Notes under the pieces: model-generated | The model's database searches: none | Told to the model about the DNA's origin: nothing | What the model saw: the letters and a program-made list of their open reading frames with translations, nothing else | Shown: in pieces, positions 24,465 through 32,447 of the stretch | Layout: each line of letters opens with the position of its first letter | Position numbering within the stretch: the stretch's first letter is position 1 | Made by a program: the position numbers and the translations under genes | Assembly: GCA_030848925.1 (NCBI GenBank) | Contig: JANFFA010000005.1 | Location: 62,001 to 126,000, forward strand | Direction: 5' to 3' | Length of the DNA stretch: 64,000 nt | Source: Rhodalgimonas zhirmunskyi | Lineage (GTDB): Bacteria > Pseudomonadota > Alphaproteobacteria > Rhodobacterales > Rhodobacteraceae

Positions 24465-25517
24465 ATGAAAGCCCAAGTGCTTCACAAGTATGATGATGAA
24501 CTGACCGCGCCGTCTTGGCTGAGCCTTGAGGATGTGCCCGATCCGGTGATTTCGAAGGCTTCCGATGTGATCGTGCGCATCGGCGGGGCAGGCGTGTGCC
24601 GCACCGACCTGCACGTGATCGAGGGCGTCTGGCGTCCCCATATGGACCCCAATGGTGACGCGCTGTTGCCGCTGATTTTGGGGCATGAGAACGCAGGCTG
24701 GGTCGAGGAGATCGGCCCCGAAGTCGAAGGACTCAAAGTCGGCGACCCCGTCATTGTGCATCCCAAAATTTCCAACGGCACCTGTCTGGCCTGTCGCCGC
24801 GGACAAGATATGCACGGCGAAGGTACGTTCCCCGGTCTCGATGCGGACGGCGGCTATGCAGAAGCGCTCGTGACCTCTGCGCGCAACATCGTTGCCCTGC
24901 CCAAAACCCTGAGCCCCAAGGACGTCGCGCCCTATTCGGATGCGGGTCTGACGGCTTATCGCGCGGCGAAGAAAGCCACACGTCACCTGATGCCCGGCGA
25001 ATACTGCGTCGTCATCGGTGCGGGCGGTTTGGGCCATATCGCCATTCAGGTCCTGCGCGCCATGTGTGCGGCAGAGATCATTGTCGTCGATACCTCGGGC
25101 GCCTCATTGCAATTGGCGCAGGAATGCGGTGCCGACCACCTGATCCGCGCCGATGGCGGCGAGGTCGACGCGGTGTTGTCGCTGACCAAAGGGCACGGCG
25201 CCGAGGCGGTTCTGGATTTTGTGGGCGAGAAGGGCACCACTGCCAAGGGCATCGCCATGACCCGCAACGCGGGCAGCTACTACGTCGTCGGCTACGGCGA
25301 GGACGTGCAGGTGCCGACCGTCGATCTGGTCATCACCGAGAAAAACATCATCGGCAATCTGGTCGGCACATGGGCCGAGCTAACCGAGCTTATGGAACTG
25401 GCGCATCGCGGCCTCGTCAATCTCGAGACGCAGGAGTTCAAACTGGCCGATGCCAACGACGCCCTGCGTGCCTTGCACCACGGGGAGATCAAGGGGCGAG
25501 CTGTCCTCGTTCCGTAA
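24465..25517 (+). CDS. Zinc-dependent alcohol dehydrogenase (medium-chain family)
   Basis: 350 residues from the ATG at 24465 after GGAGG. Catalytic zinc ligands are visible at C45 (GVCRTDLH) and H74-E75 (GHENAGWVEEIG). The Rossmann motif GAGGLGHIAIQ is followed by an acidic residue in VVDTSG, which favours NAD over NADP. The structural-zinc lobe keeps C107 and C110, but the first cysteine is N104 and the fourth is G118, so that zinc is probably absent. It should oxidise an alcohol to an aldehyde or ketone. It is first in the operon with an ABC importer inside the tRNA-Cys island, so the imported polyol or alcohol may be its substrate. Confidence 0.9.
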   Translation: MKAQVLHKYDDELTAPSWLSLEDVPDPVISKASDVIVRIGGAGVCRTDLHVIEGVWRPHMDPNGDALLPLILGHENAGWVEEIGPEVEGLKVGDPVIVHPKISNGTCLACRRGQDMHGEGTFPGLDADGGYAEALVTSARNIVALPKTLSPKDVAPYSDAGLTAYRAAKKATRHLMPGEYCVVIGAGGLGHIAIQVLRAMCAAEIIVVDTSGASLQLAQECGADHLIRADGGEVDAVLSLTKGHGAEAVLDFVGEKGTTAKGIAMTRNAGSYYVVGYGEDVQVPTVDLVITEKNIIGNLVGTWAELTELMELAHRGLVNLETQEFKLADANDALRALHHGEIKGRAVLVP

Positions 25518-25550
25518 CCAATCAACGCAACTTTTCTGGGAGGAGAAACC

Positions 25551-27083
25551 ATGAAAAATCTGACAATAGGGTCGATTTCGGCCATTGCCATCGCGGCGGC
25601 AGGGGCTTTGTCGCCCACCATCGCGGCGGCAGAAGATTACACCAAATACGGAATTGCCGAGGACTTGCCCGGCACCTGTAATTACGCCGCCATCGATGCC
25701 AAGGATTATTCGGGCCGCACGCTTGATGTCATCACCCACGCCATCCCTGTGATCGGGGAGCCCACGGCGCTGCACGCGGAGCAATTCGCCGAGCTTACAG
25801 GCGCGGAGGTCAATGTCGTCCACGTCCCCTTCGGCGACTTGTTCCAGCGTATTATGATCCCGTTCCAAAGCGGCCAGAACGCCTATGACGTGCTGTTCTA
25901 TGCCTCGCTGTGGATCGGTGACTTCAACCGTTTCCTTGCCCCCGTGCCGGAGGCCTACACCGCCTCGAGCGGCATGTCGGACGTCACCGAAAGCTTCAAG
26001 GGCGTGGCCACATGGAACGGCCAGATGGTGCAATACCCGATGGACGGCGACCGCCACTATCTCAAATACCGCACCGACGTCTTCGAGAACGAAGAGCTAC
26101 AGGCAAAATACCTGGCGGACACTGGCAATGCGCTGAAAATCCCCGAAACATGGGAAGAGTATAACGCAGTGGCGGCCTATTTCTCGGGCTTTGATTGGGA
26201 CGGTGACGGCGAAGAGAACTACGGCTCTGCCGAAGTCTCCAAGCGCGACGATCTGATGTTCTCGGCGTTCATCAGCCGCGCCGCGCCCTACGCCAAACAC
26301 CCCGACGTGAAGGGGGGCTTCTTCTTCGATCTCGAAACCATGAAGCCGCTCATCAATACGCCCGGTTTCGTGCGCGGTCTAGAATTGTTCATCGATGCGC
26401 AGGAAGCCTTCCCGCCCGGAGGATCGAGCTTCGGTCTGGGCGACGAGATCTTCTCCTTCGGGGGCGGTCAGACCTTGATGAGTTACTCGTGGGATGACGC
26501 CTTCATTCAGGCACAGCAAGAAGAAAGCCGCATCCGCAACAAGGTTGCCGCCGCCCCGCTGCCCGGTGCCAAAGAGGTCTGGAATCGCGACACAGGCACA
26601 TGGGACAGTTTCGATGCCCCCAACCGCGCGCCTTACATGACTTGGGGCTGGTCCTCCGCCGTCTCCGAGATGTCGGATGATAAGGAAATGGCCTTCGACT
26701 TTCTGTGCTTTTTCTCAAACGAGGCCAACACCTTCCACGATTTGCAAATCGGCCGTTTCGGTGTGAATCCCTATCGCGATAGCCACTTCGACACCACCTT
26801 CTGGCAGGGTCTGGGCTGGGAAGCCAACGTGGCCGACAGCTATGTTGAAACCCTCTCGGGCATGGAGCAAAGCACCAACCGCGTCTACGACCTGCGCGTT
26901 CCGGGTGTGGGGCAGTTCATGTCCTCCATGGCCAACGGGGTCGCCGAAGCCATGGCAGGCCAGAAGTCCGCTCAAGAGGCGCTCGACGGCGTGGCCAAGG
27001 AATGGGCCGATATCGTCGATCGCATCGGTGAGGACCGCCTGCGCGAAGCCTATGCCAACGTGGTCCGCCTCGAAGACGGCTAA
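25551..27083 (+). CDS. ABC transporter solute-binding protein (family 1, GlpV-like)
   Basis: 510 residues with a Sec signal peptide ending near AAAED (residue 27), and a long family-1 binding-protein fold (for example IPFQSGQNAYDVLFYASLWI). The ATG follows GGGAGGAGA. Its size and its association with two permeases and two different ATPases match glycerol importers of the GlpSTPQV type described in Rhizobium; other polyols remain possible. The short GlpU-type gene of that system is not present. A GC-rich hairpin follows before the permease genes. Confidence 0.88.
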   Translation: MKNLTIGSISAIAIAAAGALSPTIAAAEDYTKYGIAEDLPGTCNYAAIDAKDYSGRTLDVITHAIPVIGEPTALHAEQFAELTGAEVNVVHVPFGDLFQRIMIPFQSGQNAYDVLFYASLWIGDFNRFLAPVPEAYTASSGMSDVTESFKGVATWNGQMVQYPMDGDRHYLKYRTDVFENEELQAKYLADTGNALKIPETWEEYNAVAAYFSGFDWDGDGEENYGSAEVSKRDDLMFSAFISRAAPYAKHPDVKGGFFFDLETMKPLINTPGFVRGLELFIDAQEAFPPGGSSFGLGDEIFSFGGGQTLMSYSWDDAFIQAQQEESRIRNKVAAAPLPGAKEVWNRDTGTWDSFDAPNRAPYMTWGWSSAVSEMSDDKEMAFDFLCFFSNEANTFHDLQIGRFGVNPYRDSHFDTTFWQGLGWEANVADSYVETLSGMEQSTNRVYDLRVPGVGQFMSSMANGVAEAMAGQKSAQEALDGVAKEWADIVDRIGEDRLREAYANVVRLEDG

Positions 27084-27176
27084 CGGTCCGCCGCAAAAGG
27101 GCCAAGGGTTGCGCTGTGGTTACTCCTAACCATGGCGCGCGCCGCCCGACTTCTCCGATATCACTCCAAAACCTAC

Positions 27177-27202
27177 AAGCGGGCCGCAGCCTCGGCCCGC
27201 TT
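27177..27202 (+). promoter_or_regulatory. Intra-operon hairpin after the solute-binding-protein gene
   Basis: AAGCGGGCCG (27177-27186) pairs perfectly with CGGCCCGCTT (27193-27202) over a 6-nt loop. It lies between the binding-protein stop and the first permease start. It carries the same GCGGGCCG core as the hairpins at 301-333 and 11453-11477. Confidence 0.6.
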
Positions 27203-27223
27203 TCCCAACGGCGGTATAAATTC

Positions 27224-28090
27224 ATGCTCAAGCCAAAACACTACTTCCTGCTTCCTGCGCTCGTGACGCTGGCCGCAATCATCCTCTTCCCGCTGCTCTT
27301 CACCGTGCGCGTCTCCTTTTCCAGCTGGGACGTCTATCAGGCAGGGCTCGACTACATCGGCGGCAAGAACTACCTGCGGGTCTTCGCGGACGGGCGGTTC
27401 TGGGAAAGCCTCATGCGCCTGTCGTCCCTCAGCCTGATCACCGTGACACTGCAATATGTCCTCGGCTTCGCCCTCGCCCTCGCGGTGTGGAAAGAGGTCA
27501 AGGGGCAACGGATCTTCCGCGTGCTTTTCCTCATCCCGATGATGACGACGCCCGTGGTCATGTCGGTGATCTGGCGCACGATGCTGCACGAGAGCCTCGG
27601 GCCGACCAACGACATCCTCTCGATGATCGGTATCGGCCCTGTGCCGTGGCTGTCGAGCGCGGCGGGAGCCTTCATCAGCGTGATCATGGTCGAGGTCTGG
27701 CAGTGGACGCCCTTCATGTTCTTGCTGCTGCTCGCGGGGTTGGTCTCGCTGCCCAAAGAACCCTATCTCGCCGCCGCCATCGACGGGGCAGGGCCATGGC
27801 GTACCTTCTGGCAAGTGACCTTTCCGCTCATGGCACCCGTTTCCATCGGCGCGGTCATCATCCGCCTGATCGAGGCTTCCAAGATCATGGACACTGTCTA
27901 CGTCCTGACCTCCGGCGGGCCGGGCACAGCCACTGAAACCCCATCCTACTACATCTACATCCGCGGTCTGCGTGACTTTCAGGTCGGATACTCGGCGGCG
28001 CTGTCGCTGACCTATCTGGTGCTGATGATCATTACCCTGACGATCATCGCCAAACTCCTGATGCGCTTTCTCGTCGGCAAGGAGGCCTGA
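27224..28090 (+). CDS. ABC transporter permease 1 (MalF/UgpA type)
   Basis: 288 residues from the ATG at 27224 (MLKPKHYFLLPALV). An in-frame ATG at 27116 would put 36 non-membrane residues, translated across the hairpin, in front and is rejected. Six membrane segments are visible, with the permease EAA loop in AAIDGAGPWRTFWQVTFPLM. It forms the import channel with permease 2 and the two ATPases. It is separated from permease 2 by a single base. Confidence 0.92.
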   Translation: MLKPKHYFLLPALVTLAAIILFPLLFTVRVSFSSWDVYQAGLDYIGGKNYLRVFADGRFWESLMRLSSLSLITVTLQYVLGFALALAVWKEVKGQRIFRVLFLIPMMTTPVVMSVIWRTMLHESLGPTNDILSMIGIGPVPWLSSAAGAFISVIMVEVWQWTPFMFLLLLAGLVSLPKEPYLAAAIDGAGPWRTFWQVTFPLMAPVSIGAVIIRLIEASKIMDTVYVLTSGGPGTATETPSYYIYIRGLRDFQVGYSAALSLTYLVLMIITLTIIAKLLMRFLVGKEA

Positions 28091-28091
28091 G

Positions 28092-28937
28092 ATGCGCCGC
28101 ACCTATCAAACCGCCAAATACCTCTGCCTGCTGGGCTGGTCGACCTTCGTGGTCTTCCCCTTCCTATGGGCGTTGTCCACATCGTTCAAAGACGCCAACG
28201 CCGTGACCAGTGGCGCGACCTATATCCCGTGGCTGGAGTTCGAACCCTCCACCAAAGGCTGGCAGTCGCTCTTCGCCTCCGGCAGCCAAGGCATCAACAT
28301 CGTCACCCCCTTCATCAACTCCACCATGGTCACGTTGATCGCCAGCGTGATCTCTCTGATCCTGGGCACGCTCGCCGCCTATGGGCTCAGCCGTTACCAG
28401 TTCCGCGCGGGCTTCGTGAAAAACTCTGACATCACCTTCTTCTTTATCTCGCAACGCATCATGCCGCCGATCGTGCTGGCCATCCCCTTCTTCCTCATGC
28501 TCAAGGAAATCGGGGGCCTCGACACCATCGCGGGACTGGTGCTGGTCTATATCGCGCTGCTGCTGCCTATCGCGGTCTGGGTGATGATCGACTTCTTCGG
28601 CTCCATCCCGCCCGAGCTCGACGAAATGGCGATGATCGACGGTTGCACGCCCATCGGCGCCTTCTTCCGCGTCATCCTGCCCAACTCCGTCGCAGGCATC
28701 GTCGTGGCGGGCATGTTCTGCCTGATCTTCGGCTGGAATGACTTCTTTTTCGCCTTCATCCTGACCTTCACCAAAACCCAACTCTTGCCCGTGGCCATCG
28801 TGTCGCTCAATTCCTCCGTCACCCCGTGGTGGTCGCTCTCGGCCTTCGCTTTGATCTCGGTGACACCGCTCGCCTTGGTCGCCGTGGTCGTGGAACGCTT
28901 CATGTCGCGCGGATCCCTCGCAGGAGCTTTCAGGTAA
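28092..28937 (+). CDS. ABC transporter permease 2 (MalG/UgpE type)
   Basis: 281 residues, six membrane helices. The EAA loop reads EMAMIDGCTPIGAFFRVILP. It partners permease 1. The ribosome site is within the end of the preceding gene (GGAGG at 28081-28085). It is followed after 4 bp by the first ATPase gene, so the importer genes are tightly packed. Confidence 0.92.
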   Translation: MRRTYQTAKYLCLLGWSTFVVFPFLWALSTSFKDANAVTSGATYIPWLEFEPSTKGWQSLFASGSQGINIVTPFINSTMVTLIASVISLILGTLAAYGLSRYQFRAGFVKNSDITFFFISQRIMPPIVLAIPFFLMLKEIGGLDTIAGLVLVYIALLLPIAVWVMIDFFGSIPPELDEMAMIDGCTPIGAFFRVILPNSVAGIVVAGMFCLIFGWNDFFFAFILTFTKTQLLPVAIVSLNSSVTPWWSLSAFALISVTPLALVAVVVERFMSRGSLAGAFR

Positions 28938-28941
28938 CCCC

Positions 28942-29994
28942 ATGCTGACACTCGAAAACCTCTCCACATCCGATCCGAAAGTGCCGCTCCAATCGCTCAG
29001 CGCGCATTTCGAAGCGGGAAAAATCTACACCATTCTGGGCCGAACGGGCGCAGGAAAAACGGAACTGCTGCGCACCCTGATCGGTCTCGACGAGATCAGC
29101 GAGGGCGCGGTCCATCTCGATGGCGATGACCTCCTGCGCACCCCAATCCGCGCGCGTCAAATGGCGATGGTCTACCAGCAATTCATCAACTACCCGCACC
29201 TCAATGTGCTCGACAACGTGGCCTTCCCGCTGCGGCGCAAGGGACAAGGCAAAGCGGTCGCGCGGGCGCGCGCGAAAGAGGCGCTCGCCTTGGTCGGCCT
29301 TGCCGGTTTCGAGACGCGTATGCCGCCGGAACTGTCGGGGGGGCAACAACAGCGCGTCGCGTTGGCCCGCGCCATTGTCAAACATGCGCGCATCCTGCTG
29401 ATGGATGAGCCGCTGGCCAACCTCGACTACAAACTGCGCGAACAATTACGCGAGGAGTTCCCGCGCCTGCTGCATGAAAACGCCGAAGGGATCATCCTCT
29501 ACTCGACCACCGAGCCCGCCGAAGCCATGCAGTTGGGTGATGAGCTGATCGTCATGCACGAGGGTCGGATCGTCGCGCAAGGCGATCCGGGCTCGTTGTT
29601 TGACGCGCCGCCCACCGTCGATGTGGCCCGCGTTATCTCCGACCCGCCGATCTCGATCTGCGCGGGCGAAGTGACAGACGGGGTGTTGCAATTCGCGGAT
29701 GGATTCTTGCCGGGCCAAGCCGACCTGATCCTGCCCCCCGACGGCCCCGTACAAATCGCTATCCGCCCCGATGCGCTGAGCATTGGGGGCGACATCGAAG
29801 CGCGCGTCTCGCTGGCCGAATTCTCGGGCTCGGACACGATTGTCCACCTCAACCTCCCCTTCGGGAACGCGGTCATGCTGGTCGACGGTATTCACGAATT
29901 TCACAATGGCGACACCCTCAATGTCGCGCTCGACCCCAATGCGCTCATGCTCTTCTCGCAGAGCGGCAACAATATCACCGAAAGGGCTGACTGA
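28942..29994 (+). CDS. ABC transporter ATP-binding protein 1, altered H-loop (GlpS-like)
   Basis: 350 residues with a UgpC/MalK-type layout: Walker A GRTGAGKT (33-40), Q-loop VYQQF, canonical signature LSGGQ (131-135) and Walker B LLMDEP. The switch histidine is replaced: the usual VTHDQ region reads STTEP, with T190 where histidine is expected. A C-terminal TOBE-like regulatory domain follows. Its partner, encoded immediately downstream, has the histidine but a poor signature, so the pair should have one complete and one degenerate ATP site. Two different ATPases match the GlpS/GlpT arrangement. Confidence 0.9.
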   Translation: MLTLENLSTSDPKVPLQSLSAHFEAGKIYTILGRTGAGKTELLRTLIGLDEISEGAVHLDGDDLLRTPIRARQMAMVYQQFINYPHLNVLDNVAFPLRRKGQGKAVARARAKEALALVGLAGFETRMPPELSGGQQQRVALARAIVKHARILLMDEPLANLDYKLREQLREEFPRLLHENAEGIILYSTTEPAEAMQLGDELIVMHEGRIVAQGDPGSLFDAPPTVDVARVISDPPISICAGEVTDGVLQFADGFLPGQADLILPPDGPVQIAIRPDALSIGGDIEARVSLAEFSGSDTIVHLNLPFGNAVMLVDGIHEFHNGDTLNVALDPNALMLFSQSGNNITERAD

Positions 29995-31088
29995 TGGCGG
30001 AAATCACTCTAAAAAACCTCGGCCATTCCTATGCCCCCAATCCGAGTTCCGATGCCGACTACGCGCTCAAACCCGTGGATCTGACATGGGAAGACGGCAA
30101 GACCTACGCGCTGCTCGGCCCGTCGGGCTGTGGCAAAAGCACGATGCTCAATATCATTTCGGGTCTGCTGAAACCCTCCGACGGGCAGCTGCTCTTCAAC
30201 GGGGTCGACGTCACGAAGGCGGGCACAGCCGCGCGCAACATCGCGCAGGTGTTTCAGTTTCCCGTGATCTACACGACCAAGACCGTGCGCCAGAATCTCG
30301 CTTTCCCGCTTGAGTGCCGCAAATGGGCCCCCGAGAAAATCGCCGAACGCGTTACCCATATCGCAGGGCTGCTCGACCTGTCGGATATTCTCGACCAGCC
30401 CGCGCGCAAACTCAGCGCCGATCAGAAGCAGCTGATCTCTCTGGGCCGTGGCCTGGTACGCGACGATGTGAGCGCGGTGCTTCTCGACGAGCCGCTGACC
30501 GTCATCGACCCACAAATGAAATTCGACCTGCGCCGCAAGCTACGCGAGATTAACCGCTCCACGGGGATCACGATGATCCTCGTCACCCACGATCAGGCGG
30601 AGGCGATGTCCTTTGCCGATGAAGTGGTGGTGATGATGGACGGGCGCGTGCAGCAATCGGGCCCTCCCGAGGAGTTGTTCGAGCGGCCGCAAAACGAGTT
30701 CGTCGGTTACTTCATCGGCTCGCCACCGCTCAATCTCTTCGCCGTACAACCAAGAGGCGGCGCCTTGCATTGCCCCGCCCTCGGCGTTGATTTCGAGCCT
30801 GAGGGGCGCGCGAGCGATCCTGAAGCCGTCAGGGTTGGCGTCAGACCCGAGCATATCCACCTCGAAGAAGAGGTGGGGTCGCTCCCGCGCGCAACCGTCG
30901 AGACGATTGAAAACCTCGGGATCGATCGGGTCTTCAGCCTCAAAACCTCAGGCGGCGCGGCGCTCAAAGTCAAATCGAGACACCACAAATCCCTCAAGCA
31001 GGGCGATGAAGTAGGCCTGTCGGTTTCGCCCGAAGATGTGTTGCTGTTCGATGACGGCCAGCGGGTCGAATGCCTTGCTTCGTCCTGA
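29994..31088 (+). CDS. ABC transporter ATP-binding protein 2, altered signature motif (GlpT-like)
   Basis: 364 residues: Walker A LGPSGCGKST (41-50), Q-loop VFQFP, Walker B VLLDEP and switch histidine in VTHDQAEAM (H199). The signature is LSADQ (140-144) instead of LSGGQ. A TOBE domain with VGVRPEHIHLEEE forms the C-terminus. The start overlaps the previous stop by one base (TGATG). It is the partner of ATPase 1; the pair should work as an asymmetric heterodimer on the two permeases. It is the last gene of the island operon. Confidence 0.9.
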   Translation: MAEITLKNLGHSYAPNPSSDADYALKPVDLTWEDGKTYALLGPSGCGKSTMLNIISGLLKPSDGQLLFNGVDVTKAGTAARNIAQVFQFPVIYTTKTVRQNLAFPLECRKWAPEKIAERVTHIAGLLDLSDILDQPARKLSADQKQLISLGRGLVRDDVSAVLLDEPLTVIDPQMKFDLRRKLREINRSTGITMILVTHDQAEAMSFADEVVVMMDGRVQQSGPPEELFERPQNEFVGYFIGSPPLNLFAVQPRGGALHCPALGVDFEPEGRASDPEAVRVGVRPEHIHLEEEVGSLPRATVETIENLGIDRVFSLKTSGGAALKVKSRHHKSLKQGDEVGLSVSPEDVLLFDDGQRVECLASS

Positions 31089-31486
31089 CTGGGCAGCGCC
31101 CCCCGTTGGGTTGGTCTCGTCGTGGCCTGAAGGAAGGCCCGAGTATGCGTCGATACGAAAGACTGAAGGCAACGTAGTTTCCGTTGTGGCACCTCTCTCA
31201 AGATGGAGGGGCGACGGATAGATTTGAGTCCGTTTGTAGCCAGATTCTCGAAACCTAGCGGGAAAAGATGTTTCAGTCAGCGATACAATATTGGAGATAG
31301 TATTGAAAAATCTTATGCTTGGGCGGTTTTGGCCATCCGCGGAGTTCCTGCGGACACCTTTCTGTCTCCCACAAGCTTTTCTGCTGGGTGTTGGGACAGT
31401 AAGGCTGTTCAGTGAAAGTTTTCAAGTATCCGTGTTTGAAACTCATTTTTTGGCTTTGAGTTTCTGTCTAAGTGATTGTTTTTAAA
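31089..31486. other. Noncoding right end of the island
   Basis: About 400 bp with no credible gene; short frames here have no ribosome sites or recognisable sequence. It contains the inverted repeat GAAACTC (31438-31444) / GAGTTTC (31458-31464), 23 bp from the att core, and ATCCGTGTTTG at 31428-31438, which is also found outside the left att site. An integrase gene would often lie at such an edge but is not present. Confidence 0.6.
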
Positions 31487-31533
31487 TGGAGGCGAGTACC
31501 GGAATCGAACCGGTGTACACGGATTTGCAATCC
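31487..31533 (-). repeat. Right attachment site (att) within tRNA-Cys
   Basis: Identical over 47 bp to 21328-21374 and in the same orientation. It covers the tRNA from the anticodon stem to the CCA end, so the tRNA stays intact after integration. The island lies between the two copies. Confidence 0.93.
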
Positions 31534-31560
31534 GCTGCGTCACCACTCCGCCAACTCGCC
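31487..31560 (-). tRNA. tRNA-Cys (anticodon GCA)
   Basis: A complete 74-nt cloverleaf on the minus strand. The acceptor stem GGCGAGT/ACTCGCC is fully paired, the anticodon loop TTGCAAA gives GCA, the T arm is ACCGG-TTCGATT-CCGGT, and CCA is encoded. It decodes UGC/UGU. Its 3' 47 bp are duplicated 10.2 kb to the left, marking it as the integration target of the neighbouring island. Confidence 0.97.
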
Positions 31561-31740
31561 GTCCTTGGGTGGTGGGAGCCGATTAGCGTATCGGACGCGG
31601 GCCCGCAAGAGGCGAGGAGCGCGAGAATTAGGATGCTGCGGGCAAATCGCCTCATCCGGGGTCGCCAGACGTTGCCGGTCCCGAGGGAATGTGCAAGAAC
31701 ACCCCATGGGATTCCATAGTAACGGATCTGGACCGAGCAT

Positions 31741-32394
31741 ATGACAGATTACGCCGCGCGCCGCACGACCATGGTGGATACACAGATCCGCCCGTCGGAC
31801 GTCACCAAATTCCCGATTATCGATGCAATGCTATCCGTGCGACGCGAAGCCTTTGTGCCCGCTGACAAGCGTGAGGCCGCCTATGTCGGCGACAATCTTG
31901 ATCTGGGCGGTGGGCGCGTGATGCTTGATCCGCGGACGCTTGCCAAGATGTTGGATGCACTGGACGTGCAGAGCGACGAGTTGGTGATGGATCTGGGCGC
32001 GGCCCAAGGATATTCGGCGGCCGTGATCGCGCGGATGGCCGAAGCGGTCGTCGCCGTCGAAGAAGTTGCCGAATGGGCCGCTGAAGCGCAGGACATCCTG
32101 ATGCGGGAAGGCGCCGACAACGTGATCGTGCAAGAGGCCACGCTGAGCGACGGCGCGCCGCAGCATGGACCCTATGACGTGATCGTCATCGAAGGCGCGG
32201 TTGAGCATTTGCCCGAGGCGCTGACCGATCAACTCAAGGAAGGTGGCCGGATGGCGGTGCTGCTCGTCGAAGGCGGGCTTGGCGCGGTGCGGATCGGCTA
32301 CAAGATTGACGGTCGGATGAACTGGCGGTTTGCCTTCAACGCAGGCGCGACGGTGCTGCCCGGTTTTGAGCGACACCAAGCCTTTCAACTATGA
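31741..32394 (+). CDS. pcm: Protein-L-isoaspartate O-methyltransferase-like protein
   Basis: 217 residues. N-terminal MTDYAARRTTMVDTQIRPSDV and the SAM-binding motif VMDLGAAQGYSAAVIARMA match the PCMT family; DVIVIEGAVEHLPEALTDQL is the downstream motif. It methylates isoaspartyl residues for protein repair. The glycine motif is slightly altered (GAAQGYS rather than GTGSGYQ), as I would expect in the alphaproteobacterial branch found beside tolC. It is followed 53 bp later by the tolC-type gene in the same direction. Confidence 0.87.
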   Translation: MTDYAARRTTMVDTQIRPSDVTKFPIIDAMLSVRREAFVPADKREAAYVGDNLDLGGGRVMLDPRTLAKMLDALDVQSDELVMDLGAAQGYSAAVIARMAEAVVAVEEVAEWAAEAQDILMREGADNVIVQEATLSDGAPQHGPYDVIVIEGAVEHLPEALTDQLKEGGRMAVLLVEGGLGAVRIGYKIDGRMNWRFAFNAGATVLPGFERHQAFQL

Positions 32395-32447
32395 TGTGAG
32401 CCGGTTCACCGGACGCAGATCCGGATGAGCGAGGACAGGAGCAGGAC

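Noticed and set aside
31486..31719. Small plus-strand frames across tRNA-Cys
   Set aside because: Antisense to an intact tRNA gene; artefact.
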